A DNA stretch of 64,000 bases from Streptomyces sp. HUAS 15-9 (GCF_025642155.1 NZ_CP106798.1:620001-684000), one strand, 5' to 3'. Shown: positions 8,282 through 16,698, numbered from the stretch's first letter. Numbers and translations: made by a program. Notes: generated by a model from the letters alone, not told the origin.

Positions 8282-8785
8282 CTAGTCGCCCGTCCGCCCG
8301 TCGGCCATCTCGCGCAGGATGTCGAGGTGGCCGTTGTGGCGGGCCGTCTCCTCCACGAGATGCAGCAGGATCCAGCGCAGGTCGACGGCGCTGCCGTCGT
8401 GCCGCTTCCTCCGGGCCTTGGTGTCCAGGTCGTGCGCGGCGACCAACTCGTTGTACCGCACGGACTGTTCGGCGTACTCGTCGAGCAGTTGCGACGGCGG
8501 GAAGTCGACGGCTATGCGCATCTCACGGTCGGGGTCCTCGTCGGTCCAGGGGCCCTTGTCCTCTTCGCCGAGAAAGACGACCTGGAACCAGTAGTACTCG
8601 ACCCAGCGCAGATGGTTGATCAGACCGCTCATGGTCATCAGCGGCGAGCCGGGCAGGAGCGCCTTGCGGGCGTCCTCTTCGGAGAGGTCCTCGCACTTCG
8701 CGCGCGCGGTGGCGCGGACGTAGTCGAGGAAGGTGGTCAGCTGAGTGCGCTCGTCCCAGGCGGGAGGCGTATCGGTGCGTGTCAT
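8282..8785 (-). CDS. DinB-family (DUF664-like) protein
   Basis: A 167-residue DinB-fold protein. The metal-binding helices read LINHLRWVEYYWFQVVF and LLHLVEETARHNGHLDILRE, giving the three-His site of this superfamily; GLI.HL..VE..WF and EE.ARH.GHLDILRE are hallmarks of the DUF664 group. Members are putative mycothiol- or bacillithiol-dependent transferases. The start is chosen at MTRTDTPPAWDERTQL; an ATG four codons earlier is equally possible because GGGAG occurs before both. It converges with the other mycothiol-type gene at 7471. Confidence 0.8.
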   Translation of the reverse strand: MTRTDTPPAWDERTQLTTFLDYVRATARAKCEDLSEEDARKALLPGSPLMTMSGLINHLRWVEYYWFQVVFLGEEDKGPWTDEDPDREMRIAVDFPPSQLLDEYAEQSVRYNELVAAHDLDTKARRKRHDGSAVDLRWILLHLVEETARHNGHLDILREMADGRTGD

Positions 8786-8990
8786 CTCCCGGAGCATCTC
8801 CCGGCGGGCGCCGCCGCGTCGAGAGGATTTCCGAACACGTCGGTCTTGCCGGTGGATTGCTGAGCAGCCGTAGCGCCGGTTACGGTCAACTCCCCCTCCT
8901 CGAACAGGCGTGCGCGGCATCCGCATGCTCCGCGCATGAAATTCTCCCGGTCACGCGGTCGCAACAACGCAGGGCAGACGACGAGCTCCC

Positions 8991-9801
8991 CTTTGGCCCA
9001 GGCACTTCGTCGGTGAGGCCACCTGGTCCGCCCTGTCCGGCAAGGTCCCGCACGTCCGCATCGGCCAGCACGCTGTCATGGCCGTGTACCAAGCCGGGCG
9101 CTACGCCGAGGCGGAGACCGAGGCCCGCGCCGTGGCCGAGGCCCGATCCCGGCTGCGCGACGACATGTACGCACCACTGGCGCTGAACCTCGCCGCGATC
9201 GCGACGTGACGCTCTGCTGCCCGTCTTCGGCAGGATCTTCGGCGCCGAACACCCGCAGACCCTGAAACTGCGCTCGGACCGCGCCCAGACGCCGACCGCT
9301 CTCGCCCGGCACGCCGAATGCGAGGCGGAGTGCGCGGCCGTCGCCCGTGTCGCGGCCCGCGGCACGGGGCCGGAGATGCCGTTCGTAGCGGCGGCCGCCC
9401 GCAACGGACAGATCTACGCCCTCGACGCGCAGGACCGCCACGAGGAGGCCGAGGCGCTCGCTCGTGAGGCCCTCGCCGCCCATGACACCCCGGATCGGTT
9501 CAGCCTGGTCCTGCGGCTCGGCCTGGTGCGAAGCCTCAACGGTCAGGCCCGCCACGAGGAGGCGCTCGCCGAAGCGGAGCGCGCCGACGGGCTGCGCCGC
9601 CACCGGCCCCAGGAACAGCACCGTCCGGAGACCGGCGCCGTCGAGCTGACCCTGGCCACGGCCCTGCTGGGGCTGGGCCGTGACACCGAGGCCCGCATCC
9701 GGGCCGCGGCCGCCCACGACGCCTCTCTGGCCGCCTTCGGCCCGGCTCACCGCCGCACCGCCGAGGCCCGGGCACTGCTCGACCGTATCGACGGCGCCTG
9801 A
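8991..9801 (+). pseudogene. Tetratricopeptide-repeat protein, degraded
   Basis: Two frames carry one TPR protein. Frame 3 (8991-9209) reads HFVGEATWSALSGKV and HAVMAVYQAGRYAEAE, ending in a TGA at 9207. Frame 1 then continues from about 9205 with FGRIFGAEHPQTLKLRSDRA, further TPR-like helices (RHEEAEALAREALAAH, RHEEALAEAERADGL) and FGPAHRRTAEARALLDRI. FG..HP.TL is the typical repeat signature of Streptomyces kinesin-light-chain-like TPR proteins. The usual N-terminal half (often an NB-ARC ATPase) is missing and the frames are offset, so this is a remnant. Confidence 0.65.
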
Positions 9802-9870
9802 CCGGCCACTGAGGACTCTGCCGCACGCGCCGCAGAGGCTGCGACCGGAAAGCCGAACTAGTGTTGGTGT

Positions 9871-10200
9871 GTGAAATACGACTTTCCTGACGATCTACGC
9901 AAAGCACAGAACGATCTCGAACAGGTGCGCGGCGATCTAGCCTGCCTGATCGCGCGGCTGCCGTATTCCGTGGAGCCCATCGAGGCCTGGGAGCGCCCGG
10001 AGGGCTACTGGCGCGACGGCTCCCCCGCCTACCCCGACTCCCCCGGCTGGACCCCCGAGGAGCAGTCGCAGGTCGCCGCACTACGCGAGCGGGAGCAGGA
10101 ACTCGCCGTCACGATCGTCACCCACACCTACTGGGGCACGCTCGAGCCCGCCGAACGCCCGGCCGCCCGCGACGCACTCAAGCACGCCCAGGACGCCTAG
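9871..10200 (+). CDS. Hypothetical protein
   Basis: A 109-residue soluble protein starting with GTG. The N-terminus is an amphipathic helix (PDDLRKAQNDLEQVRGDLACL), followed by a Pro/Trp-rich loop (EAWERPEGYWRDGSP, PDSPGWTPEEQ) and a second helix. Similar short helical proteins are common in Streptomyces, but I know no function. Its 3' end overlaps the convergent EamA gene by 23 bases. Confidence 0.6.
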   Translation: MKYDFPDDLRKAQNDLEQVRGDLACLIARLPYSVEPIEAWERPEGYWRDGSPAYPDSPGWTPEEQSQVAALREREQELAVTIVTHTYWGTLEPAERPAARDALKHAQDA

Positions 10201-11134
10201 GACCGGCAGGACCAGCGGGCTCGGCCGCCAGGAGGACCAGGCCCAACGCGAGGACGGCCAGCCCGGACCAGGAGACGGCCAAAAGACGCTCACCCAGGAC
10301 GGTGACGCCCAGGACCGCCGCGACCGCGGGCTCGGCCAGGGTCAGCGACGTGGCCACCGACGCGGGGGTGTGGCGCAGTCCGTGTCCGAAGAGCCGGTAG
10401 GCGAGGCAGACGGTGAAGACGGCGAGGTACACGGCCACCGCCGCGCCGCGCGGGGTGGCGAGCCAGCGCACGTCGGTGAACACGACGACCGGGAGGACGA
10501 GCAGCCCGGCCGCGCCGAACAGGGCGCCCATCACCGCATCGGACGTGTGACGGCGCGCGATGAGCCTGCCGCCGATCAGCGAGTAGACGGCGTACGACAG
10601 CCCCGCGCACACCGCGAGCAGGACTCCCGTCAGGTCCACCGGCGTACCTTCCCCGGCCAGTTCGGGGCCGAGGACGAGGAGCGTGCAGCCCACCACGGCG
10701 GCAGCAGTCGCGCCGGTCCAGCGGGCGGTCGGTCGGGCCTGCCCGGTGATCCAGGACAGCAGCCCGGCGAAGACCGGCGCGCTGCCCAACGCGATCACGG
10801 TGGCCACGGCCACGCCGGTACGCGCCACTGCCGGGTAGAAGGTCACCGGATAGCCGGCCACCGCCAGTGCGCCCAGGACGATCAGCCATCGCTCGGCACG
10901 TGTGCAGGCGGCGGGCAGGGAACGGGCGCTGCGCGAGGTCAGGAACAGCAGGATGCCGCCGAGGGTGAGACCGGCGCAGCCGATGGCCGCCGGAGCCGCG
11001 CCGGACGGTGCCAGGGAACTGACGGTCCCGGTCGTGCCCCAGAGTACGGCTGAGGCGAGGATGGGCGCGGGGCCCCCGAGGAGACCGGTGCGTGAGGGGC
11101 GCGGGGCCGCGGTGGCCGGGCGCGCGGGAGTCAA
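10178..11134 (-). CDS. EamA-family (DMT superfamily) transporter
   Basis: A 318-residue protein with ten hydrophobic segments arranged as two EamA repeats. The first begins ILASAVLWGTTGTVSSL; the second starts near LLAVCAGLSYAVYSLIGGRL, and each ends in a four-helix run (APVFAGLLSWITGQ; AEPAVAAVLGVTVLGERL). These carriers export amino acids, nucleosides or drugs by proton exchange; the substrate is not predictable. The start is a TTG at 11134 with no strong ribosome-binding site, so the N-terminus could be shorter. Confidence 0.85.
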   Translation of the reverse strand: MTPARPATAAPRPSRTGLLGGPAPILASAVLWGTTGTVSSLAPSGAAPAAIGCAGLTLGGILLFLTSRSARSLPAACTRAERWLIVLGALAVAGYPVTFYPAVARTGVAVATVIALGSAPVFAGLLSWITGQARPTARWTGATAAAVVGCTLLVLGPELAGEGTPVDLTGVLLAVCAGLSYAVYSLIGGRLIARRHTSDAVMGALFGAAGLLVLPVVVFTDVRWLATPRGAAVAVYLAVFTVCLAYRLFGHGLRHTPASVATSLTLAEPAVAAVLGVTVLGERLLAVSWSGLAVLALGLVLLAAEPAGPAGPRRPGRA

Positions 11135-11146
11135 CCGGGAGCCAGC

Positions 11147-11302
11147 TTGAAGATCACCGGGTTCGCGATGGGAGCGGCGCTCGCCGGGCCCATCGCAACC
11201 TGGTCGCTTCCGGGCGCTCTGGCGGTGGCCGCATGTGTGGCGGTCCTTGCGGCACTCGCCTTCTTCGCATTTCCCTCGGCCGCGTTCCCGTCGGCCACCT
11301 GA
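11147..11302 (+). pseudogene. Possible C-terminal fragment of a membrane transporter
   Basis: A frame of 51 codons from a TTG at 11147 encodes an almost wholly hydrophobic peptide (FAMGAALAGPIATWS, ALAVAACVAVLAALAFFAFP) ending at a TGA at 11300-11302. The composition and the GP..ATWSLPGALAVAA pattern resemble the last one or two transmembrane helices of an MFS exporter, so a truncated gene end is likelier than an intact small protein. No ribosome binding site is obvious. It lies 12 bases from the divergent EamA start. Confidence 0.35.
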
Positions 11303-11323
11303 TGCAGGTGGCCGCCACGGGCG

Positions 11324-11995
11324 TCAGCCGAGGGGGTTGCTCGTGTCGCGCAGGACGGCGAGTACGGGGGCGTACATGCGGGCCTTGATGGTGCCGAGGG
11401 TGTCGCCCGCCTTGCCCGACTGGGCCTGAGCCGTCTCGACGGCGGCCGTCCGCACGGCGTCCTCGGCGACGGCGCGGTCGACGATGCCGGCGGCCGCCGC
11501 GTCCTGGCCGCCGTAGCGACGGCCCGTGACCATGGCCTCATGGGCGGTCTGCGGGGCCAGCCGGGCCTGGATGAGCGCGGACATGCCCGGGGTGAAGGGG
11601 ATGCTGATGTCGACCTCGGGCAGACACCAGAATCCGCGGTCGGCGCGCATCACACGGAAGTCGTTGGCCAGGGAGAGCATCGCCCCGGCGGCGAAGGTGT
11701 GTCCCTGCAGCGCGGCCACGGTGATCACCGGCAGCGACAGGAACCGGGCGAAGAGCTCGTGCACGGACACGACGTATTCCTGGTACTCGTCGCTGTGGGC
11801 GAACAGCCATTCCAGATCAAGGCCGTTGGAGAAGAACTTGCCCGTGGCGGCGGTCACCAGGGCGCGCGGCCCCTCCGCCTTCTCCACCTCGTCCAGGGCG
11901 TCGTTGACGGCGGCGATCCAGTCGGGATGGAAACGGTTCTCGCCCTCTCCGAGGTCGAGGATGTAGACGCTGTCCTGGCGGTCGAGTGCGGGCAT
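11324..11995 (-). CDS. Enoyl-CoA hydratase/isomerase-family protein
   Basis: A 223-residue crotonase-fold protein, short compared with ~260 for classical hydratases. It keeps the CoA-binding and oxyanion segments (ALVTAATGKFFSNGLDLEW, then VAALQGHTFAAGAMLSLANDF), and ends with a helical region (TAHEAMVTGRRYGGQDAAAAG). The FSNGLDLEWL pattern and length are closer to eukaryote-type enoyl-CoA delta-isomerases than to hydratases; Asp in PEVDISIPF may replace a catalytic acid. GAGGAG precedes the ATG. It follows a TetR gene by 67 bases and may be controlled by it. Confidence 0.8.
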   Translation of the reverse strand: MPALDRQDSVYILDLGEGENRFHPDWIAAVNDALDEVEKAEGPRALVTAATGKFFSNGLDLEWLFAHSDEYQEYVVSVHELFARFLSLPVITVAALQGHTFAAGAMLSLANDFRVMRADRGFWCLPEVDISIPFTPGMSALIQARLAPQTAHEAMVTGRRYGGQDAAAAGIVDRAVAEDAVRTAAVETAQAQSGKAGDTLGTIKARMYAPVLAVLRDTSNPLG

Positions 11996-12062
11996 GGTGG
12001 CTCCTCGGGTCGGGTGGGGTCGGTACGACGGGTCAGTGGGGTCGAAATGGCCCGGGCGGCGG

Positions 12063-12674
12063 TCACGGTCGCGGACCGCGGTCCGTGTCGGGCCGGTCCC
12101 GCAGGGCGTGGACCAGCAGGTCGTCGATCTCGGCGGCGGCCGCGTCCAACGGAGCGGTGCTTCGCTCGGCCCGGCACATGATCACCGCGCCTTCGACCGC
12201 GGCGATGACGAACGCCGCCAGCCGCCGGCCGCGCTCTTCGCTCAGGCCGTGGCGGACGAACAGGGCGGCCAGCGCCTCCTGCCAGCGGGCGAACACCTCG
12301 CCGGCGGCGCGGGCGAGTTGCGGGGCCTCGTCGTTGGTCTCCACGGCCACCGCCACGATCGGGCAGCCGGCCCTGAAGTCACTCTCCACGAGCCGGTGGC
12401 GCCACAGCGCGAAGAAGGCGTCGACCGCCTTCAGCGGATCCTCGGCCTGCGTGGCGGCGTCGATGACACCCGTGATGAAGTCACCGGCGAGCGCCACGGC
12501 CTCGTCGATCAACTGCACACGCCCGCCCGGGAAGTGGTGATACACCGAGCCACGCGGGGCACCACTGTGTGCGAGGACCCGGTCGATGCTGGTCGCGCCT
12601 GCGCCGTATTCGCGCAACAGGGCAGCGGCACTGAGAACCATGCGCTCCCGGCTGTCGCTCTTTCGCGGACTCAC
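12063..12674 (-). CDS. TetR/AcrR-family regulator (YxaF/LmrA-like)
   Basis: A 203-residue repressor-type protein. The N-terminal helix-turn-helix reads RMVLSAAALLREYGAGATSI, then VLAHSGAPRGSVYHHFPGGR. The C-terminal domain has the Cys-containing GCPIVAVAVE segment typical of the LmrA/YxaF subgroup, which responds to planar aromatics such as flavonoids and some antibiotics. The GTG start follows GGGGC. A palindrome at 12699-12712, ~25 bases upstream, is a likely autoregulatory site. The enoyl-CoA hydratase-like gene downstream is the likeliest co-regulated gene. Confidence 0.85.
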   Translation of the reverse strand: MSPRKSDSRERMVLSAAALLREYGAGATSIDRVLAHSGAPRGSVYHHFPGGRVQLIDEAVALAGDFITGVIDAATQAEDPLKAVDAFFALWRHRLVESDFRAGCPIVAVAVETNDEAPQLARAAGEVFARWQEALAALFVRHGLSEERGRRLAAFVIAAVEGAVIMCRAERSTAPLDAAAAEIDDLLVHALRDRPDTDRGPRP

Positions 12675-12698
12675 CTCGCAGACGCCCCTTCCGAGTGA

Positions 12699-12712
12699 TT
12701 ACCCGTCGGTAA
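12699..12712. promoter_or_regulatory. Candidate operator upstream of TetR gene
   Basis: TTACC-CGTC-GGTAA, a perfect 5-4-5 inverted repeat in a locally A/T-rich patch just upstream of the TetR start codon. Its position overlapping the expected promoter suggests autoregulation. No experimental site is known to me. Confidence 0.45.
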
Positions 12713-12826
12713 CTTATGTTGTATGGCATAGAACATGCAAGACCCCGTCCGGCCTAACAGCACGTGCGCGCCCGGTGGAGCACCGCATGTGATGGATGCA
12801 CCCCCACCTTCGACAAGGGAGACCAC

Positions 12827-13066
12827 ATGCGCATCCGCACCGCCGCCGTGACCGCCGTCCTCACGGGCGCCCTCGCTCTCACGGGCACCACGGCCGCCTT
12901 CGCCGCCGACCCCGGTCCCGTCGGCGCCGCCAGCGACAGCCCGGGCGTTCTCTCCGGGAACGTGATCCAGATTCCCATCGACATCCCGGTCAACCTGTGC
13001 GGCAACACCCTCGACATCCTCGCGTTCATGAACCCGACTTCCGCCAATACCTGCACCAACGGCTAG
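12827..13066 (+). CDS. Short chaplin
   Basis: A 79-residue secreted protein. Residues 1-26 form a Sec signal peptide (MRIRTAAVTAVLTGALALTG, cleavage after AFA). The mature part is one chaplin domain with the characteristic SPGVLSGNVIQIPIDIPVNL, CGNTLDILAFMNP and NTC pieces, including the two Cys residues that form the disulfide. It lacks an LPXTG sorting signal, so it is of the short type. Chaplins assemble into amyloid fibrils that coat aerial hyphae and lower surface tension. ATG at 12827 follows AAGGGA; an upstream in-frame start lacks a site. Lettered assignment among ChpD-H is not possible here. Confidence 0.92.
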   Translation: MRIRTAAVTAVLTGALALTGTTAAFAADPGPVGAASDSPGVLSGNVIQIPIDIPVNLCGNTLDILAFMNPTSANTCTNG

Positions 13067-13080
13067 CACGGCCGAACAGA

Positions 13081-13153
13081 CCTCCCGCCGGACCGGCGCG
13101 GGAGGCCGCAGGTCGGCACCGAGGCCCCGGACCCGCGACGGGTTCGGGGCCTC
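13081..13153 (+). terminator. Tandem hairpins after chaplin
   Basis: Two stem-loops lie in the 305-base gap after the chaplin. In the first, 13081-13088 (CCTCCCGC) pairs with 13098-13105. In the second, 13121-13134 pairs with 13140-13153: a 14-bp stem with one G-T wobble and a five-base loop. The second stem is very stable and lacks a long T-tract, as is common in Streptomyces. The rest of the gap, to 13371, holds the promoter region of the next gene, with an A/T-rich stretch near 13280-13315. Confidence 0.75.
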
Positions 13154-13371
13154 GTTCGTCCGCCGGAGTCACCGCAGTCCGCAGTCGCCGAACCGGGGTG
13201 GCTGGCATTTTCGGCCAGGGGCAAGCGGCTTCCTGAGTCACGGCGTCGCCGTCGTCCGATCCGGGAGCGATCCGAAGCGTTCATTGGAATTCATTGAAGG
13301 AAATAGCGTGATTTCACGCCCGCCCTCCATGGCATGTTGGCCTTCCTTTCCTCTCCCCATGGAGGCCACGC

Positions 13372-16035
13372 GTGCGCAATGCTGTGCCCGACTCCGGGAC
13401 GACGCCCATCCATCCCAAATGGTCGGACCGCCTGATACGGCAGATCGACACCTTCGTGGCCCGACGGTCCAGGGCGGCGAACGTACCGGCTCTGGTGCTG
13501 GTCAGACAGGACGGCGGCGACGTCCGGGCAACGGCCCATCTGGTCCGGGAGTATGAGCACCGGCTGACGCGAGGCCGGGGCAACTCCCTTTTCCAGGTGC
13601 CGCACGCCGTGGTGGACGACGCCGAGTCGAGCGGCGGGTTCATCGAGGCGGTGGACCGGGTGGCACTGCGGTGCGAACTGACCATGCCCTCGGGGAACCT
13701 GAAGCTGTCGGCTTTCCATACCTGCCGGGCCGTACTGGATCTGGAGCGTGGCACGGGAGATGTACGGGCCCGGCAGAAACCCATTCTCGACGGGCTGCAT
13801 GCCGCACTGCTCGAGCGGCGCCGGGTGCTGGGTTTCGGCTCGAAGATCGCGGGATTCCTCGGACAGCATTTCCTGACCGGCTGGATCCAAGGACTGGTGG
13901 CGGCACTGGTCGTCGGCATTCCCAAGGCCTTCTACCGGTTCCGGCTACGACACTGGGGCCTGCGCTGGGTCGCCGACGAACTCCACGCCTCGTGCTTTCT
14001 GGACGCCGCCCTCGCGTTCTGCCGGGAGAGCGAGCTGGACCGGGAGGACCCGCGCGTACGCCGGATCCTGCTGCGCGCCCTGCTCAGCGATCTGCGCAGG
14101 GCCACCCGGCGCCGGACTCCCCTGAGCCATCGCTGGGCCCGCCGCCGGTGGGCCTTCGTGGTCCTGATTCCCGAGATCGACGATGTGAACGGACCAGGGC
14201 GCGCGCTTCTCGGCACGTTCGAAGAACTCGCTCGCGACGAGGCCTCCTCGCCGCTGTTCGTTCTGGCCGCGAGCGCGGGGGCGCCACCGGACTACGCCGT
14301 ACCCCTCGGTGCCGACCTGACCCGGCCGAACGGCATCGCGGACAAGATCTTCACCTGCCTCAACGAGGGCAGCGCCGAGCCGGTACGCCTCGTCACGCTG
14401 CCCGCCGAGGACGACGACGCGGAACGCTCGGCGGAGAACGGGCTGAAGACCCATCCCGGTGTCAACGCCCGCAAGGACAGCGGCCTCGACTGGCTCCGCC
14501 CGAGCACGGTGCCGTTCCTGGCCGGGCTGATCGCCCTCTTCGTCATCGCCCCGCCCTACATCTGGCCACCACCGTCCCCGTCACCGTCCGCGCCGCCCTC
14601 GTGCGTGACGGTCGCGACCGGTGAGCGCGTCGGCGTCACCGACGGGAGCGAGTGCGATCTGGCGGTCCAGGGCGAGCGTGGGAGGGAGCTCAGGGAGCTG
14701 GAGCGGCAGGTCGCCGAACAGAACGCGCAGATCGCCGAAGGGCCGTATCGCACCCTGGTCTTCCTGGCACCGCTGAGCCTCCAGGACGGGGTCTACGACG
14801 ACCCGCCCATCGGGCTGCAGATCCTGCGCGGGGCGATCGCCCAGCAGCACAAGCTGAACAGCGAGGACCGGCAGAACAAGATGCCGATCCGCCTGCTGAT
14901 CGCCAACACCGGCCAGTACTTCCGCTACGGATCGCACGACACGTCGGCGCCGAACGCCCCGGACGTCAGCAGGATGATCATCGAGCGTGAGAAGCGGGAC
15001 CACATCGCCGCCGTCGTCGGGCTCACGCAGAGCCGACCCGAGTCCCTCGGCGCGGCTCGCGAGCTCGACCAGGCGGGAATCCCCGTCATCGCCAACCTGG
15101 TGACCGGCAGCGCCATGGTCGGCCCCGATTCTCCGCAGCGCTACTTCCAGATCTCCGCGCCGAACACACGGGTCGCACCGATCCTGGCCGACTTCATCCG
15201 TCACTCCCCCGCGGTCCGGTCCTTCACCGCCGGCACACCGCACGCCGTGGTCGTGTACGACCCGACCGACACGTACTTCAGCACGGACCTGAAGAACCTG
15301 TTCGTCGATGCCTACCGGCCGTACGGCACGGTCGACGAAGTCACCTACAGCGAAAAGCCCGGCGCCACTACACCGGCCACCATCGCGACCGACGTGTGCA
15401 ACAAGGTCACGGCGACCCAGGGCATCGTCGTCTACCTCGGCCGTTCCGGAGTGCTGCCGAGCCTCCTGAACGCCATGCAGAGCGCGGGCGGACAGTGCCA
15501 GCCCGCGCAGGGCACGATCCCGCTGATCGCGGAGAGCGCCCCCATCGACTTCCAGAACGACCCGCGGAAGACGGCGCAGGCGTACCCGTACATGACGATC
15601 TTCTACGAGACGGCGAACGCGCCCACGCGGGATTCCCGGGACCCCTACGCCCAGTTCGCCCGGCACTTCGCCAAGGTCTTCGGTGACCGTGGTGCCGACG
15701 CCGATGCGGCGGGCGGATACGACACCGTGGGAATCGTCACCCAGGTCATCGAGAACGTACTGCCCACGTCCCCAGACTCCGACATCGAACCCAATGACAT
15801 CTATCTCTGGCTGACCGCCCACGGTGTGTCCCAGTACCCGGGCGCGTCCGGAGTTCTCCAACTGGACGGGCGCAACAAATATCCCCCCGACAAGGCGGTG
15901 TTCATCCGCGAGATCCGGCAGCCGGACGGCACCACCGACACACTGCTCAGCTGCGGACTCCTGCCCGACCGCCGCAATCCCGCCCGGTGGGGCACCGAAG
16001 GCCGGACCTTCCCCTGCCTCCGGGACCACGACTGA
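13372..16035 (+). CDS. Membrane-anchored protein: degenerate NTPase-like cytoplasmic region, TM helix, periplasmic-binding-protein-like extracellular domain
   Basis: An 887-residue protein starting at a GTG with GGAGG six bases upstream. Residues ~1-375 are soluble and Arg-rich. They contain a P-loop-like position without the lysine (ALVLVRQDGGDVRATAHLV) and a Walker-B-like strand (AFVVLIPEIDDVNG), so they may derive from a STAND-type ATPase that has lost nucleotide binding. A single TM helix spans ~380-400 (FLAGLIALFVIAPPYIW), followed by a Pro/Ser linker and a short coiled coil (~435-455). Residues ~458-885 resemble a type-I periplasmic binding protein of the branched-chain amino-acid family (IGLQILRGAIAQQH; AAVVGLTQSRPES; VVVYDPTDTYFSTDL; AAGGYDTVGIV). 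I infer a one-helix sensor or receptor. The gene stands alone, so no transporter partner is evident. Confidence 0.7.
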   Translation: MRNAVPDSGTTPIHPKWSDRLIRQIDTFVARRSRAANVPALVLVRQDGGDVRATAHLVREYEHRLTRGRGNSLFQVPHAVVDDAESSGGFIEAVDRVALRCELTMPSGNLKLSAFHTCRAVLDLERGTGDVRARQKPILDGLHAALLERRRVLGFGSKIAGFLGQHFLTGWIQGLVAALVVGIPKAFYRFRLRHWGLRWVADELHASCFLDAALAFCRESELDREDPRVRRILLRALLSDLRRATRRRTPLSHRWARRRWAFVVLIPEIDDVNGPGRALLGTFEELARDEASSPLFVLAASAGAPPDYAVPLGADLTRPNGIADKIFTCLNEGSAEPVRLVTLPAEDDDAERSAENGLKTHPGVNARKDSGLDWLRPSTVPFLAGLIALFVIAPPYIWPPPSPSPSAPPSCVTVATGERVGVTDGSECDLAVQGERGRELRELERQVAEQNAQIAEGPYRTLVFLAPLSLQDGVYDDPPIGLQILRGAIAQQHKLNSEDRQNKMPIRLLIANTGQYFRYGSHDTSAPNAPDVSRMIIEREKRDHIAAVVGLTQSRPESLGAARELDQAGIPVIANLVTGSAMVGPDSPQRYFQISAPNTRVAPILADFIRHSPAVRSFTAGTPHAVVVYDPTDTYFSTDLKNLFVDAYRPYGTVDEVTYSEKPGATTPATIATDVCNKVTATQGIVVYLGRSGVLPSLLNAMQSAGGQCQPAQGTIPLIAESAPIDFQNDPRKTAQAYPYMTIFYETANAPTRDSRDPYAQFARHFAKVFGDRGADADAAGGYDTVGIVTQVIENVLPTSPDSDIEPNDIYLWLTAHGVSQYPGASGVLQLDGRNKYPPDKAVFIREIRQPDGTTDTLLSCGLLPDRRNPARWGTEGRTFPCLRDHD

Positions 16036-16060
16036 CCCCGCACACCAGCGCCGTCCCCGG

Positions 16061-16155
16061 TCAGAACTGGACCGGCAGATGGCGGGGCCCGCGCAGCATG
16101 GCGTTCTGGCGACAGGGCGGCGGGTCCTGGACCAGGCGGGCCGTGCTCAGGTGGG
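16061..16155 (-). pseudogene. Cytochrome P450, C-terminal remnant
   Basis: On the minus strand the last ~31 codons of a P450 are readable: LSTARLVQDPPPCRQNAMLR followed by GPRHLPVQF and a TGA at 16061-16063. The ..LRGPRHLPV.. ending is the typical P450 C-terminal strand. Everything upstream, including the heme-binding Cys loop, is missing. It abuts directly the broken ferredoxin reductase, so one deletion appears to have removed the middle of an operon. Confidence 0.65.
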
Positions 16156-16159
16156 GGAC

Positions 16160-16295
16160 AGGGCGGATGGGGCTCGTCCCCCACCACGGTCAGTGAGCCG
16201 GTGAAGCCTTCCTCGCGCAGCGTTTCGGCGGCCCTCAGCCCGGCCAGCGACGCACCGACGACGACGATGCGGCCGTCCCGCAGATCACCGGCCAC
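16160..16295 (-). pseudogene. Ferredoxin reductase (FAD-dependent), N-terminal remnant
   Basis: A GTG at 16295 opens a frame encoding RIVVVGASLAGLRAAETLRE and then LTVVGDEPHPP, the FAD-binding dinucleotide fold of the NAD(P)H:ferredoxin reductases that pair with P450 systems. After about 44 residues the similarity breaks into the P450 tail in another frame. It overlaps the ferredoxin gene by 11 bases, which shows the original co-translation. Confidence 0.7.
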
Positions 16296-16494
16296 CGGCG
16301 GTCACCTCCTCGCCGGCGAGGATGGCCTGGACCGGGCAGGCGGCCGCCGCCTGGCGCACGCGCTCGGTCTGGTCGTCCGGGACGGCCGGGGCGTACAGCA
16401 GCCCTTCTTCGCCATGCAGCGCGAACACGTCCGGTGCGAGGAAGACGCACTGCGCACAGCCCTGGCAGCGCGTGAGGTCCACAACGATCTGCAT
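16285..16494 (-). CDS. Small ferredoxin (P450-associated type)
   Basis: A 69-residue ferredoxin. The cluster motif DLTRCQGCAQCVFLAPDVF plus a later ACPVQAI supplies C-x2-C-x2-C and a CP cysteine, which fits a single [4Fe-4S] or [3Fe-4S] cluster. Such ferredoxins pass electrons from a reductase to cytochrome P450. The ATG at 16494 has GGGAG nine bases upstream; a TTG three codons earlier abuts that site and is less likely. Its partner genes directly downstream are truncated, so the protein is probably an orphan now. Confidence 0.8.
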   Translation of the reverse strand: MQIVVDLTRCQGCAQCVFLAPDVFALHGEEGLLYAPAVPDDQTERVRQAAAACPVQAILAGEEVTAGGR

Positions 16495-16698
16495 GGCTGG
16501 CAACTCCCTGAGTCGTACCGGCCCCCTTCCCTTTTTCTATGCCGGTGTCGCACCAGGCGCCCCCTCTGTCACTTCGGCCACCGCCCCTGGCGAGCTGCGA
16601 TCCCGGCGGAGGGAAGACGGAGAGAGAATCGGAATATGGCCTTCCGTTTCCGCAACGGCGGAGCAATCTCCCGGCGGGGGCGAACCGTATATACGGGT

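Noticed and set aside
14581..16029. A 482-codon frame antisense to the binding-protein domain
   Set aside because: Composition typical of antisense Streptomyces DNA; the plus-strand protein has clear domains.
16201..16698. N-terminal extension of the sigma factor frame (361 codons in total)
   Set aside because: It lies over the ferredoxin and reductase remnants on the other strand and would give an atypical ECF length; region 2 begins right after 16699.
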